Shown: positions 29,855 to 39,244 of the stretch, piece by piece | Numbering within the stretch: the first letter of the stretch is position 1 | Layout: every line of letters starts with the position of its first letter | From: Brevundimonas sp. Root608 | Lineage (GTDB): Bacteria > Pseudomonadota > Alphaproteobacteria > Caulobacterales > Caulobacteraceae | Assembly (NCBI RefSeq): GCF_001427825.1 | Contig: NZ_LMGT01000008.1 | Coordinates: 56,340 to 120,339 of the forward strand | DNA length: 64,000 nucleotides | Reading direction: 5' to 3' | Notes under the pieces: model-generated | The model's input: the letters and a program-made list of their open reading frames with translations, nothing else | What the model was told of the DNA's origin: nothing | Databases searched by the model: none | Position numbers and translations under genes: made by a program

Positions 29855-30939
29855 CGGCGTCTCGTCTCCGGGACATGGGCGGCGAACCAGCGGGCCACGG
29901 GTTCGAGCCCGGGCGCCTTCAGATTGGCGTTCAGATGGGCCCACATGCGCGGCATGAAGGCGCGGTAGCGCGGCTTGCCGTCGCGCACGATCAGCCGGGC
30001 GAAGACCCCGAGGATGCGCGCCTCGTTCAGCGCCGCCAGCCCGGCGTAGTCGCGCATGAAGGCCTGCCGGTCCGTCAGCGGACGAAGGGCGAAATAGTGG
30101 TCCAGCGCCCGCGTCTCCAGCGCCGCCGGCACGTCGCGGCGGGCGTCCTGCAGCAGGGAATGCAGGTCCCAGGAGGGGTGGGCGCGCACGGCGTCCTGGA
30201 AGTCGATCAGCCCCACGCTCGCGGCGCCGCTGCGGCCCGGCAGGCGGATCAGGTTTTCGGCGTGATAGTCGCGGTGGGCCATGACGGTGGCTCCGGCCGC
30301 CCCGCGCGCCGTGACGGGGGCCCATGCCGCCCGCCATTCATCCACGGCTGCGTCGTCGAAGATCAGCGACGCATCCAGCTTCGGCATCCATTCCACGAAC
30401 AGGTCGGCCCCGCCCTGCAGCGCGGTTTCGTCATAGGCCAGCAGCGGCCAGTCGCCGGCGGGTCCGGTCAGTATGGCCGGCGCGGGCGTGTCGTGCAGGG
30501 TCGCCAAGGCCTCGACGGCGGCCAGATAGAGCGGCTCCTCGGGCGCGCCGTCCTCGATCACCCGGGCGAAAAGGTCGTCGCCGAAATCCTCCAGCACGGC
30601 CAGGCCGGCGGCGGCGTCGACGGCGACCATCTCGGGGGCGGACAGGCCCAGCGACCTCAGGTGGGCGGCGACGGCGGCGAAGGCCTCGATGCGGCCGGCG
30701 GACAGGCGGGCGACGGCGTTCCAGCCCTCGGCCTTGCGGCGCTCGGGCGACCACGACGGATCAGCGGGCGGGCTTTCGGCGGCGGCCGGCTGATCCATCA
30801 GCATCAGGCTGACGCCCGATGGCGTCGTCAGCCGCTCATAGCGGCGGGTCGAGGCGTCGCCGGGCAGGGGCGCGCGCGCCGCCTCGGCCAGGCCGGCGGC
30901 TTTGAGGAAGTCGAGACGCTGCTGCTCGCGGTCAGACAT
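29851..30939 (-). CDS. amgK: N-acetylmuramate/N-acetylglucosamine kinase (AmgK-like)
   Basis: Aminoglycoside-phosphotransferase-fold kinase that phosphorylates MurNAc at the anomeric position, first step of the AmgK-MurU recycling route that bypasses fosfomycin-sensitive MurA. The 362-residue product has LPGDASTRRYERL at the N-terminus, the catalytic loop VMAHRDYHAENLI, and the metal-binding VGLIDFQDAV. Its start overlaps the tsaE stop by 8 bases. The tsaE-amgK-murU order is typical of alphaproteobacteria. AmpG, encoded at 59776-61521, would supply the imported muropeptides. Confidence 0.9.
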   Translation of the reverse strand: MSDREQQRLDFLKAAGLAEAARAPLPGDASTRRYERLTTPSGVSLMLMDQPAAAESPPADPSWSPERRKAEGWNAVARLSAGRIEAFAAVAAHLRSLGLSAPEMVAVDAAAGLAVLEDFGDDLFARVIEDGAPEEPLYLAAVEALATLHDTPAPAILTGPAGDWPLLAYDETALQGGADLFVEWMPKLDASLIFDDAAVDEWRAAWAPVTARGAAGATVMAHRDYHAENLIRLPGRSGAASVGLIDFQDAVRAHPSWDLHSLLQDARRDVPAALETRALDHYFALRPLTDRQAFMRDYAGLAALNEARILGVFARLIVRDGKPRYRAFMPRMWAHLNANLKAPGLEPVARWFAAHVPETRRR

Positions 30940-31402
30940 GAAGGTCCTTCAGTTTCGTCTCCCATGCGCCTGCGCCGGACAGGGCCGCAACCCGGCCGTC
31001 TCCGGCCTCGGCGAGGGTCACCGTCAGAATGTCGGGGCCCAGCCAGCGGGCCGGATCGTCGCCGAGCCGTTCGGGCCATTCGATGATGGCGCAGCCGTCG
31101 TCCAGCACCTCGTCGAGGCCGATCTCGGACGCCTCCCCGGGCCGGGTCAGGCGGTAGAGGTCGAAATGGGCGACGGGGGGGTCGCTCTCGTAGAACTGCA
31201 CCAGGGTGAAGGTCGGCGAGGGCACGTCCTCGTCCGGCCGCGTCAGGGCGCGGATCAGGCCCCGCGCCAGGGTCGACTTGCCCATGCCCAGCGGTCCGTA
31301 CAGCAACACCGCCTCGCCCGGCTGCAACCGCGGCGCGATGGCGGCGCCGAGGCGGGCGGTGGCGTCGGCGTCGGGCAGCGTCAGGCCATTGATCTCAGGC
31401 AA
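30932..31402 (-). CDS. tsaE: tRNA threonylcarbamoyladenosine biosynthesis ATPase TsaE
   Basis: ATPase needed with TsaB and TsaD for t6A at position 37 of ANN-reading tRNAs. The 156-residue product has Walker A LLYGPLGMGKSTLARG, the SPTFTLVQFYES block, HFDLYRL, and the Walker B-like IIEWPERLG. The start is a TTG at 31402 that overlaps the upstream acyltransferase stop by 8 bases, with GGA about 10 bases upstream. No better start lies before the conserved region, so coupling with the previous gene is likely. Confidence 0.92.
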   Translation of the reverse strand: MPEINGLTLPDADATARLGAAIAPRLQPGEAVLLYGPLGMGKSTLARGLIRALTRPDEDVPSPTFTLVQFYESDPPVAHFDLYRLTRPGEASEIGLDEVLDDGCAIIEWPERLGDDPARWLGPDILTVTLAEAGDGRVAALSGAGAWETKLKDLHV

Positions 31403-32258
31403 AATCGGCGTCCGGCTGGCTGGGCAGGACCCGTTCGGTGAAGGCCTTGAGCCCGTAGGTCGCCTTGACCGCGTCGATGTCGAGACGGGTCGGCGGCACC
31501 GGCTTGCCGACCTTCAGCTGGAAGGCCTTGCGGCGCTTGTTCAGCAGTTCGTGGAACAGGGTGATGTCCCGAAGTTCCGGCGAAATGCGGTCGAAGAGGT
31601 GGAACAGGCGCGACGTCGGGCCAGCGACGTGGATGGGTACGATGGGGGCGCCGTATTTGCGCGCCAGCGAAGCGGCGGTCGGGGCCCATTCGGGATCGGT
31701 GACCGAGCCGTCGCGGGCCACGCGGGCCAGCCTCCCGGCCGGGAACATGACGACGCAGCGCTCGGCCTCGAAGGCTTCCTTCGCCGCATGAAGCGTCGCC
31801 CGCGTCTTTTCGCGCGTGCGTTTCGCGACCACCCATTCGACCGGAATGACGGTCTCGCCCAGCCGGGGCGAAACGCGCAGGGCGTCGGCGTTGGCGAAGA
31901 AGACGGCGTCGGTCCGCCGGCCCCGGATGGCGTCGAACACGGCGATGCCGTCGGCGATGCCGGTCGGGTGATTGGCGACGATGATGCAGCGGCCCTCGGC
32001 CGGAATGCGTTCGGGGTTCATCACCGCGACCTTCAGATCCAGCAGGTCGCTCATATAGTCGAGCGCTCCGGGTCCCGGGAGCGGCCTGACGGCGTCGGCC
32101 ATGCGCACGGCGGCGCGGTAGTTGAGCAGCCGGTAGAGGAAGGGCCGGACCAGGGGCCAGGCGATGGACCGGGTCAGACGCGGCGCGCGCTCGGCGATCA
32201 GCACGTCGCAGACGTGCGGTTCCCGGCGGGTCGGCGTGAGGGCGACGATCTCGGTCAT
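31395..32258 (-). CDS. Lysophospholipid/1-acylglycerol-phosphate acyltransferase family protein
   Basis: Membrane-associated acyltransferase of the PlsC superfamily. The true start is the ATG at 32258 (MTEIVALTPTRREPHVCDVL), giving 287 residues; the very long open frame upstream is antisense to the AsmA and peptidase genes. The conserved motifs are IIVANHPTGIADG near residue 92, VMFPAGRLARVARDG, and APIVPIHVAGPTSRLF. These HPTG-type acyltransferases occur in glycerophospholipid and ornithine-lipid synthesis; the acceptor is not determined. It opens the leftward convoy that includes tsaE, amgK, murU, addB and addA. Confidence 0.85.
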   Translation of the reverse strand: MTEIVALTPTRREPHVCDVLIAERAPRLTRSIAWPLVRPFLYRLLNYRAAVRMADAVRPLPGPGALDYMSDLLDLKVAVMNPERIPAEGRCIIVANHPTGIADGIAVFDAIRGRRTDAVFFANADALRVSPRLGETVIPVEWVVAKRTREKTRATLHAAKEAFEAERCVVMFPAGRLARVARDGSVTDPEWAPTAASLARKYGAPIVPIHVAGPTSRLFHLFDRISPELRDITLFHELLNKRRKAFQLKVGKPVPPTRLDIDAVKATYGLKAFTERVLPSQPDADFA

Positions 32259-32369
32259 TCGACGCCGGTTGTCGCCGCTCGCGGCGCGGACGGCAAGCGG
32301 CTTCCGCCTGCCCGCGCCCGGTGCTACGCCAGCGCCCGGGACTGAAGACAAGTCACGAGGAAACCGTCC

Positions 32370-34487
32370 ATGCGCCACCGTTCCCTGCTCGCCGGCGCCA
32401 GCGCCGCCCTGGCCATTTTCGCCGCCGTCCCCGCCCTGGCGGAGACTCCCGCCGAGGGCGCCCCGGCGCCCGCCCCGGCCAGCCAGTCGGCGGACGCTTT
32501 CGACTACCGCGACATGATTTCGGCCAATCGCCTGGCCGATCCGCAGGTGTCGCCGGACGGACGCTGGGTGGTCTACGCTGTGACCACCACGGATGTGGCC
32601 GCCAACCGCCGCGCCGGTTCGCTCTGGATCATGGACCTGCGCCAGGGCGGCGAGGGCCGCAGGCTGGCGATCAGCGAGGGCGGGGCCAACACCGCGCGCT
32701 GGGGCTCGGACGGCAAGCTGTATTTCCTGTCCGGCCGCTCGGGCACCAGCCAGGTCTGGCGGGCGAACGCGGATGGAACGGGTCCGGTGCAGGTCACGGA
32801 CCTGGCGCTGGACGTCAACGCCTACCGGCTGAGCCCCGGCGCGGACAAGGTCGCGGTGTCGCTGGCCGTCTTCCCCGGGTGCGGCGACATCGCCTGCACC
32901 GTCGACCGCACGAAGGCCGTGGCCGAGGATCCCGCGACCGGCCAGGTCTATGACCGCATGTTCGTGCGCCACTGGGATACGTGGAACGACGGGACCCAGA
33001 ACCATCTGTTCGTCCAGTCGATCGGCGCCGACGGCCGCGCCACGGGCCAGCCCGTCCATGTCACGAAAGGCTTCGACGGCGACACCCCCTCCAAGCCGTT
33101 CGGCGACGAGAGCGAATTCACCTTCGCCCCGGACGGGCAGGCGATCGTCTTCTCGGCCCGCCTCGCCGGCCAGAGCGAGCCGTGGAGCACCAATTTCGAC
33201 CTGTGGCGCACCAACGGCCTGTCGGGCGACGGCACGTTCGAGAACCTGACCGACGACAATGACGCCTGGGACACCGGCCCGGTCTTCTCGCCGGACGGCC
33301 GGACGATGGCCTACCGCGCCATGGCCCGGCCCGGCTTCGAGGCCGACAAATTCGCCATCTTCCTGCGCGACGTGGCCACGGGCCGGACGCGCCAGATCGC
33401 GGCGGACTGGGACCGCTCGGCCGACAGCCTGCAATGGTCGGCGGACGGGAACACCGTCTATGTCACCGCCGGCGACGTCGGCCAGACCCGGATCTTCGCC
33501 ATCGACACGCGCAACGGCGTGGTCACCCCGGTCACGGGTCCGGGACATGTTTCGGCCTTCGCCCAGACGCCCACCGGCTTCGTCTTCGCCCAGGACACGC
33601 TGACCCGGCCCAGCGAGCTGTTCGTCAAGACCTTCCGCGGCCGCGAAATGCCGCGCCGGATCACCAATGTGAACCCGCAGCTGGACGATCAGGCGTTCGG
33701 CGAGCCCGAGCAGTTCAGCTTCGCCGGCTGGAACGGCGAGACTGTCTACGGCCATGTCATCAAGCCGGCGAACTATGTCGAGGGCCGGAAATATCCGGTC
33801 GCCTTCCTGATCCACGGCGGACCTCAGGGATCGTTCGGCAACGGCTGGTCCTACCGCTGGAATCCCGAAACCTACGCCGGCGCCGGCTATGCGGTGGTGA
33901 TGATCGATTTCCACGGCTCGACCGGCTACGGCCAGGCCTTCACGGATTCGATCAGCCAGCACTGGGGCGACCGCCCGCTGGAAGACCTGCAGAAGGGCTG
34001 GGCCGCGGCGCAGGAACGCTACGGCTTCCTCGACGGCGACAACGCCTGCGCCCTCGGCGCCTCGTACGGCGGCTACATGATCAACTGGATCGCCGGCCGC
34101 TGGTCCGACGAATTCAAATGCCTGGTCAACCACGATGGCGTCTTCGACGTGCGCGGCATGGCCTATGGCACCGAGGAGCTGTGGTTCACCGAATGGGAGT
34201 ACGGCGGCACCCACTATGACAATCCGCGCGGCTACGAGGCCTTCAACCCGGTCCATCACGTCGACCAGTGGAAGACCCCCATGCTGGTGGTGCAGGGCGA
34301 TCTGGACTTCCGCATCCCGACCTCGCAGGGCCTGTCGACCTTCACCGCCCTGCAGCGCCGGGGCGTCGAAAGCCGGTTGCTGTTCTTCCCGAACGAGAAC
34401 CACTGGGTGCTGAAGCCGGCCAACAGCCTGCAATGGCACACCGAGGTGTTCGGCTGGCTGGACAAATATCTGAAGCCCGCGCCGTAA
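32370..34487 (+). CDS. Secreted S9 family (prolyl oligopeptidase-like) peptidase
   Basis: Periplasmic serine peptidase that probably cleaves short peptides. The ATG at 32370 has GAGGAAA upstream and a signal peptide of about 25 residues ending ALAE. The 705-residue product has an N-terminal beta-propeller with WD40-like PD40 repeats (DPQVSPDGRWVVYAV, PVFSPDGRTMAYRAM, SLQWSADGNTVYVTAG) and a C-terminal alpha/beta hydrolase with Ser565 in GASYGGYM, the Asp in VQGDLDFRIPTSQG, and the His in NENHWVL. It stands alone and is followed by a strong terminator. Confidence 0.93.
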   Translation: MRHRSLLAGASAALAIFAAVPALAETPAEGAPAPAPASQSADAFDYRDMISANRLADPQVSPDGRWVVYAVTTTDVAANRRAGSLWIMDLRQGGEGRRLAISEGGANTARWGSDGKLYFLSGRSGTSQVWRANADGTGPVQVTDLALDVNAYRLSPGADKVAVSLAVFPGCGDIACTVDRTKAVAEDPATGQVYDRMFVRHWDTWNDGTQNHLFVQSIGADGRATGQPVHVTKGFDGDTPSKPFGDESEFTFAPDGQAIVFSARLAGQSEPWSTNFDLWRTNGLSGDGTFENLTDDNDAWDTGPVFSPDGRTMAYRAMARPGFEADKFAIFLRDVATGRTRQIAADWDRSADSLQWSADGNTVYVTAGDVGQTRIFAIDTRNGVVTPVTGPGHVSAFAQTPTGFVFAQDTLTRPSELFVKTFRGREMPRRITNVNPQLDDQAFGEPEQFSFAGWNGETVYGHVIKPANYVEGRKYPVAFLIHGGPQGSFGNGWSYRWNPETYAGAGYAVVMIDFHGSTGYGQAFTDSISQHWGDRPLEDLQKGWAAAQERYGFLDGDNACALGASYGGYMINWIAGRWSDEFKCLVNHDGVFDVRGMAYGTEELWFTEWEYGGTHYDNPRGYEAFNPVHHVDQWKTPMLVVQGDLDFRIPTSQGLSTFTALQRRGVESRLLFFPNENHWVLKPANSLQWHTEVFGWLDKYLKPAP

Positions 34488-34509
34488 CCGGACCGGTCTT
34501 CGGCAGGCA

Positions 34510-34539
34510 GGGCGCGTCCGGACCGGGCGCGCCCTTTTT
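34510..34539 (+). terminator. Rho-independent terminator after the S9 peptidase gene
   Basis: GGGCGCG (34510-34516) pairs perfectly with CGCGCCC (34528-34534), with an 11-base loop, and five T residues follow directly (34535-34539). It lies 22 bases after the peptidase stop at 34487 and before the AsmA gene, so the two genes are separate transcription units. Confidence 0.85.
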
Positions 34540-34631
34540 GCCGCCCGCGCGGGAATACGCCGCCGCCCGCGGCCCGCCCTGAGCCTTTCCGGACGTTTGC
34601 GCGTTGTGGAGGCTTCGACGGAGTCCCGCGC

Positions 34632-36674
34632 TTGTCCAACCCCTTGAAGGACCATCCCAACTGGCTGGCCGTGCGCGACCGGGCGCTGGTCCCGGCGGGG
34701 ACCTGGGCGCGGGACCGTCGCGACTGGGTCAGGGCCAACGACCCGGTCTACACCAGCTTCCGCCAGCCGGGGCGGCCGGAGCAGATCGCCGCGGGTGTGG
34801 CGCTGGCGTTGATCGCCCTGGTCGTCGTCTTCCTGGTGCTGTTCGACTGGAACTGGCTCAGGGGGCCGATCGGCGGATGGGCCTCGGCCCGGTACGACCG
34901 CGACATCGAATTGCAGGGCGATCTGGACGTGCAGCTGTTCAGCTGGACGCCTTCGGCCCGCATCCGCCAGGTGCGCGTCGGCGGCCCGGACTGGGCCAGC
35001 GAGAAGGACACCCTGACGGTCGAGGACGCCGTGGCCTCGGTGCGTCTCATGCCGCTGCTGTCGGGTCGGGTGGAGATGCCGCTGGTCGAGATCGTCCGCC
35101 CGCAGGTCGTGCTGATCTCGACCGCCGACGGCCGCAAGAGCTGGGTGCTGGACCCGGACAAGCCCGACACCGGCCCGATGAAGCTGCCGCCGATCAACCG
35201 GCTGGTCATCCGCGACGGACAGGTGTTCCTGGACGAGCAGGGCCGCAACATCCGCCTGAACGCCACCGTCAACGCGCGCGAGGGCTCGGACGGAAACGCC
35301 GGCTTCCACCTCGATGGCCGCGGGACGATCAACGGCACGCCCCTGACGCTGATGGTGCGGGGCGGACCCTTCATCAACATCAAGCGCGACCGCCCCTATG
35401 GATTCAAGGCCGAACTGTCCGGCGTGGGCACGACACTGACGGCCGATGGCGCGATCACCCGGCCGTTCGATCTGGGCCAGTTCAACGCCACCCTGGGTCT
35501 GCGCGGGCGCGACCTGGCGGACATCTATCTGCTGACCGGCATCACCACCCCCAACACGCCGCCGTATCGTCTCAACGGCAAGCTGACCCGAAACGACAAC
35601 GTCTTCACCTTCAACGACTTCAGCGGCCGGGTCGGCTCTTCGGACCTGTCGGGCGATCTGAAAGTGGACAAGGTCGGCGACCGCCGCCGGGTCGAGGCCA
35701 GCCTCTATTCCCGCCTGCTCGACATCGACGACCTCGCCTCGGTGCTGGGCGGGACGCCGCGGGTCACCGCGTCCGGCGACACGGTGGTGACCTCCGGCGC
35801 CCCGGGCAAGCTGCTGCCGGACGCGCCGCTGAACGTCGAGCGTCTGCGCGTCATGGACGGGACGCTGACCTATCGCGCGGCCCAGGTGAAACGGAACGAA
35901 CTGGACGTGCGGCGCGTCAATCTGGGGGCCCGGCTGAAGGACGGCATCCTGAATCTGGATCCCGTCGCCTTCGACTTCAACCGCGGCGAACTGGACGGGA
36001 CGGCGCGGATCAACGCCAACAACAAGGTGCCCTATTCGACCGCCGACTTCCGTTTGCGCGGCTATCCGCTGGAGTCGATCATCCCCGCGCGAAACGGCGT
36101 CCCCACGGTGACGGGCCGCGCCATCGGGCGGGCGAAGCTGGAGGGGCCGGGCGCCTCGATTCACGATTTCGCGGCCAATTCGAAGGGCACGCTGAGCCTG
36201 GTCGTGCCGCAGGGCCGGATGCGCGCCGCCTTCGCCGAATTGCTGGGCATCAATGTCACCGCCGGCCTCGGCAAGCTACTGTCAGGCGACACCGGCACGT
36301 CGGAAATCCGCTGCGCCGTGGCCGACTTCACCGTCAGCGGCGGCACCGCCACCGCGCGAACCTTCGTCATCGACACCACGCCCGTGCTGGCCAAGGGCAC
36401 GGGGACCATCGATCTCGGCGCCGAGACCATGAACCTGCGCATCGACGGCGAGACCAAGTCGCCCCGATTGATCCGCCTGTGGTCGCCGATCACCATCCGG
36501 GGCCCGCTGACGGCGCCGAAGATCGGCGTCGACGGCGGCGCCATCGCCGGACAGGTCGGCCTGGGCACGGTGCTCGGGGCCCTGATCAACCCGCTGGTGG
36601 CCCTGCTGCCCTTCGTCGACCCGGGACTGGCCGAGGACGCCAACTGCGGCGCCCTGATCTCGTCGGCGCGATAA
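34632..36674 (+). CDS. AsmA family protein
   Basis: Envelope protein of the AsmA-like group, bridge-like proteins linked to lipid transport between membranes. The start is a TTG at 34632 with GGAG 8 bases upstream, giving 680 residues (MSNPLKDHPNWLAVRDRALV). A single transmembrane segment follows at about residues 55-72 (GVALALIALVVVFLVLFDW); the rest is periplasmic with the AsmA N-terminal motif WASARYDRDIELQGDLDV and the C-terminal RIDGETKSPRLIRLWSPITI. AsmA proteins usually start this way, with a short cytoplasmic tail. It stands alone. Confidence 0.85.
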   Translation: MSNPLKDHPNWLAVRDRALVPAGTWARDRRDWVRANDPVYTSFRQPGRPEQIAAGVALALIALVVVFLVLFDWNWLRGPIGGWASARYDRDIELQGDLDVQLFSWTPSARIRQVRVGGPDWASEKDTLTVEDAVASVRLMPLLSGRVEMPLVEIVRPQVVLISTADGRKSWVLDPDKPDTGPMKLPPINRLVIRDGQVFLDEQGRNIRLNATVNAREGSDGNAGFHLDGRGTINGTPLTLMVRGGPFINIKRDRPYGFKAELSGVGTTLTADGAITRPFDLGQFNATLGLRGRDLADIYLLTGITTPNTPPYRLNGKLTRNDNVFTFNDFSGRVGSSDLSGDLKVDKVGDRRRVEASLYSRLLDIDDLASVLGGTPRVTASGDTVVTSGAPGKLLPDAPLNVERLRVMDGTLTYRAAQVKRNELDVRRVNLGARLKDGILNLDPVAFDFNRGELDGTARINANNKVPYSTADFRLRGYPLESIIPARNGVPTVTGRAIGRAKLEGPGASIHDFAANSKGTLSLVVPQGRMRAAFAELLGINVTAGLGKLLSGDTGTSEIRCAVADFTVSGGTATARTFVIDTTPVLAKGTGTIDLGAETMNLRIDGETKSPRLIRLWSPITIRGPLTAPKIGVDGGAIAGQVGLGTVLGALINPLVALLPFVDPGLAEDANCGALISSAR

Positions 36675-36747
36675 GCGGCCGCGCGGTTGAGCCGTAGCCG
36701 ACTTCCGTGCGTATCTTGGTCCAACTCCGTCTGAAACCAGGGACCGC

Positions 36748-37605
36748 ATGACCCGAAGAGGCCTGTTCGCCCCCGCCCTCGGCCTGATCGCCGCGGCCTG
36801 TTCGCCGCTGGGCCTGCTGAATAATCTGGCTCCGCGCGACCGGGGCGTGCGGCGCGTGGCGCGCGACCTCGCCTATGGCGACAATCCCCGTCAGAGGATG
36901 GACATTCACGCCCCCGTCGAGGCGGGCGACCGGCCGTGGCCGATGCTGGTCTTCTTTTACGGCGGGGGCTGGGACAGCGGCGAGCGCCGCCTCTACGGCT
37001 GGGCGGCGCAGGCGCTGGCCGCGCGCGGCTTCGTGGTCGCCACCCCGGACTACCGGCTGGTTCCCCAGGCGCATTTCCCGGCCTTTATCGAGGACGCCGC
37101 GGCGGCCACGGCGAAGGCCGGGCAGATCGCCGACCGGTACGGCGCCGATCCGGCCCGGCTGGGCGTCATCGGACACTCCGCGGGGGCTCATCTGGCGATG
37201 ATGATCGCCCTCGATCGCCGCTATATGACCGGCGCGGGCGCGCCAGGGCTGATCAGGGCCGCGGCCGGTCTGGCGGGGCCCTATGACTTTCTGCCTTTTG
37301 ACGTGCCGGCCTCGGTCAACGCCTTCGGACGGGTTCCGGACCCGACCCTGACCCAGCCGGTGACCTTCGCCCGCGCCGACGCCCCGCCGCTGTGGCTGGG
37401 GCATGGCGTGGAGGATGTGGTGGTCCATGCCGAGGACACGGCCATCCTGTGCGACCGGATGAAGGCCGTTGGCGGCCGCTGCGAGGCCAAGCTCTATCCC
37501 GGCCTGAATCACGCCGACCTGATCGCGACCTTCTCGCCCCTGTTCCGCAGCAAGGCGCCGGTGCTGGACGACGTCACGACCTTCCTGCGCCGCGAGCTGG
37601 GCTGA
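36748..37605 (+). CDS. Alpha/beta hydrolase (carboxylesterase, BD-FAE/HSL-like)
   Basis: Secreted or lipid-anchored esterase. The 285-residue product begins MTRRGLFAPALGLIAAACSP, a signal peptide whose AAAC is a plausible though not perfect lipobox at Cys18. The oxyanion motif is FFYGGGWDSG, the nucleophile is Ser144 in GHSAGAH, the acid is probably in GVEDVVVHAED, and the His is in GLNHADLIATF. The substrate is unknown. The gene is followed by amn 61 bases later. Confidence 0.87.
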   Translation: MTRRGLFAPALGLIAAACSPLGLLNNLAPRDRGVRRVARDLAYGDNPRQRMDIHAPVEAGDRPWPMLVFFYGGGWDSGERRLYGWAAQALAARGFVVATPDYRLVPQAHFPAFIEDAAAATAKAGQIADRYGADPARLGVIGHSAGAHLAMMIALDRRYMTGAGAPGLIRAAAGLAGPYDFLPFDVPASVNAFGRVPDPTLTQPVTFARADAPPLWLGHGVEDVVVHAEDTAILCDRMKAVGGRCEAKLYPGLNHADLIATFSPLFRSKAPVLDDVTTFLRRELG

Positions 37606-37666
37606 TGCCCGGGGCGCTGAAGCTCCACCGTCTCGCCAAGGTCATCTTCTTCCGCTAGATGAGGCC

Positions 37667-39112
37667 ATGACAGAAACGATGACACCACAGGCGGCGCTGG
37701 ACCGCCTCGAAGCCCTCTACAACCAGTCCGTCTCCAACCTGCGCACCGCGGTGGGGGCCTTTCTCCGGACCGGCGAACGCGCCGATCCCGAGGCCCGGGC
37801 CAAGGGCCTGTTCTCCTATCCTGAACTCAGGGTCAGCTGGTACGGCGAACGGCCGGCCAATCTGGAACAGCGCGCCTACGCCCGGCTGTCGCGGCCGGGA
37901 GTCTATGCGACCACCATCACCCGGCCCGACCTGTACCGTCCCTATCTGCTGGAACAGCTGACCCTGCTGGAGGCGGACTATGGCGCGGCCTTCGACGTGC
38001 GCCCGTCGGATCAGGAGATCCCCTTCCCCTATGTGATGGACGGTTCGGACGTCGCCCTCGACCGCAGCCAGACGGCCGCCGTCGCGCGCTATTTTCCGAC
38101 CACGGACCTGGCCCATATCGGCGACGAAATCTCGGACGGGATGTTCGACCTGACCCGGGATTTCCCGCTGGCCCAGTTCGACGGCCTGCGCACGGACTTC
38201 TCGCTGGCCCGCCTGCGCCACTACACCGGCACGCCGGTCGAGGATGTGCAGAGCTACATCCTGTTCACCAACTACAACCGCTATGTCGACGAGTTCGTGC
38301 GCTGGGCCTGCGCCCAGCTGCAGGATCCGAACAGCGCCTATGACAGGCTGGTCTGCGCCGGCGGGATCGAGATCACGCGCGACACGCCCAGCCCCGAGAC
38401 GGCGGTCATGGACGCGGCCTGGAAGAAGCACCAGATGCCGGCCTATCACCTGACGGCGCCGGGCCATCGCGGCATCACCCTGGTCAACATCGGCGTCGGC
38501 CCGTCCAACGCCAAGACCATCTGCGACCACCTGGCGGTCACCCGTCCCCACGCCTGGATGATGATCGGCCACTGCGGCGGTCTGCGGCCCAGCCAGAGCA
38601 TCGGCGACTATGTGCTGGCCCACGCCTATCTGCGCGACGACCACGTGCTGGACGCGGTGCTGCCGCCGGACATTCCCATCCCCTCGATCGCCGAGGTCCA
38701 GCGGGCGCTGTACGACGCAGCCAAGATCGTCTCCGGCGCGCCGGGCGAGGAGGTCAAGCGGCGCCTGCGCACCGGCACGGTGGTGACCACCGACGACCGG
38801 AACTGGGAGCTGCGCTATTCCAAGTCGGCGCTGCGCTTCAACCAGAGCCGGGCCGTGGCCATCGACATGGAATCGGCGACCATCGCGGCCCAGGGCTACC
38901 GCTTCCGCGTGCCCTACGGGACCCTGTTGTGCGTCTCGGACAAGCCGCTGCACGGCGAGATCAAGCTGCCGGGACAGGCCAACCGCTTCTATGAGGGCTC
39001 GATCTCCGAGCACCTTCAGATCGGCATTCACGCCATCGACCTGCTGCGCGCCGAGGGCGCCCGCCTGCATTCGCGCAAGCTGCGCGCCTTCGACGAGCCG
39101 CCGTTCCGGTAA
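37667..39112 (+). CDS. amn: AMP nucleosidase
   Basis: Splits AMP to adenine and ribose 5-phosphate, helping to control the adenylate pool. The 481-residue product has the Amn two-domain layout: an N-terminal regulatory domain (ALYNQSVSNLRTAVGAFL, LFSYPELRVSWYG) and a C-terminal nucleosidase domain of the phosphorylase fold with MMIGHCGGLRPSQSIGDYVL, VVTTDDRNWELRY and AIDMESATIAAQGYRFRVPY. The length matches E. coli Amn (484). A second ATG at 37679 is possible. Confidence 0.95.
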   Translation: MTETMTPQAALDRLEALYNQSVSNLRTAVGAFLRTGERADPEARAKGLFSYPELRVSWYGERPANLEQRAYARLSRPGVYATTITRPDLYRPYLLEQLTLLEADYGAAFDVRPSDQEIPFPYVMDGSDVALDRSQTAAVARYFPTTDLAHIGDEISDGMFDLTRDFPLAQFDGLRTDFSLARLRHYTGTPVEDVQSYILFTNYNRYVDEFVRWACAQLQDPNSAYDRLVCAGGIEITRDTPSPETAVMDAAWKKHQMPAYHLTAPGHRGITLVNIGVGPSNAKTICDHLAVTRPHAWMMIGHCGGLRPSQSIGDYVLAHAYLRDDHVLDAVLPPDIPIPSIAEVQRALYDAAKIVSGAPGEEVKRRLRTGTVVTTDDRNWELRYSKSALRFNQSRAVAIDMESATIAAQGYRFRVPYGTLLCVSDKPLHGEIKLPGQANRFYEGSISEHLQIGIHAIDLLRAEGARLHSRKLRAFDEPPFR

Positions 39113-39120
39113 GAAACACG

Positions 39121-39236
39121 TTCTCCCTCCCCTTCATGGGGAGGGAAGTCGGCGCGAAGCGACGACAGGGTGGGGTGCGTCTGAAATTCCCCCCCGGTCG
39201 CTGCGCGACCCCACTCCCTATGAAGGGGAGGGAGAA
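39121..39236. repeat. Dispersed intergenic palindromic repeat, copy B
   Basis: About 116 bases between convergent amn and the phasin gene. The two ends are inverted copies, TTCTCCCTCCCCTTCATGGG on the left and TATGAAGGGGAGGGAGAA on the right. Inside are two short palindromes, GGCGCGAAGCG and GGTCGCTGCGCGACC. A 34-base internal block (39149-39182) is present without mismatch, inverted, at 63901-63934. It has no coding capacity; the strong stem could act as a terminator for both convergent genes. Confidence 0.88.
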
Positions 39237-39244
39237 TATCTCGC

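Noticed and set aside
29890..29925. GGTTCGAGCCC-type T-loop-like string suggesting a tRNA
   Set aside because: It lies inside amgK and no acceptor stem or anticodon arm can be built around it.
31395..36164. Minus-strand open frame of 1589 codons over the peptidase and AsmA genes
   Set aside because: Only its last 287 codons are protein-like (the acyltransferase); the rest is a GC-rich antisense shadow of two convincing plus-strand genes.
37605..37658. 17-codon frame starting in a TGATG with the esterase stop
   Set aside because: It is too short to support, and has no ribosome-binding site of its own or recognisable sequence.
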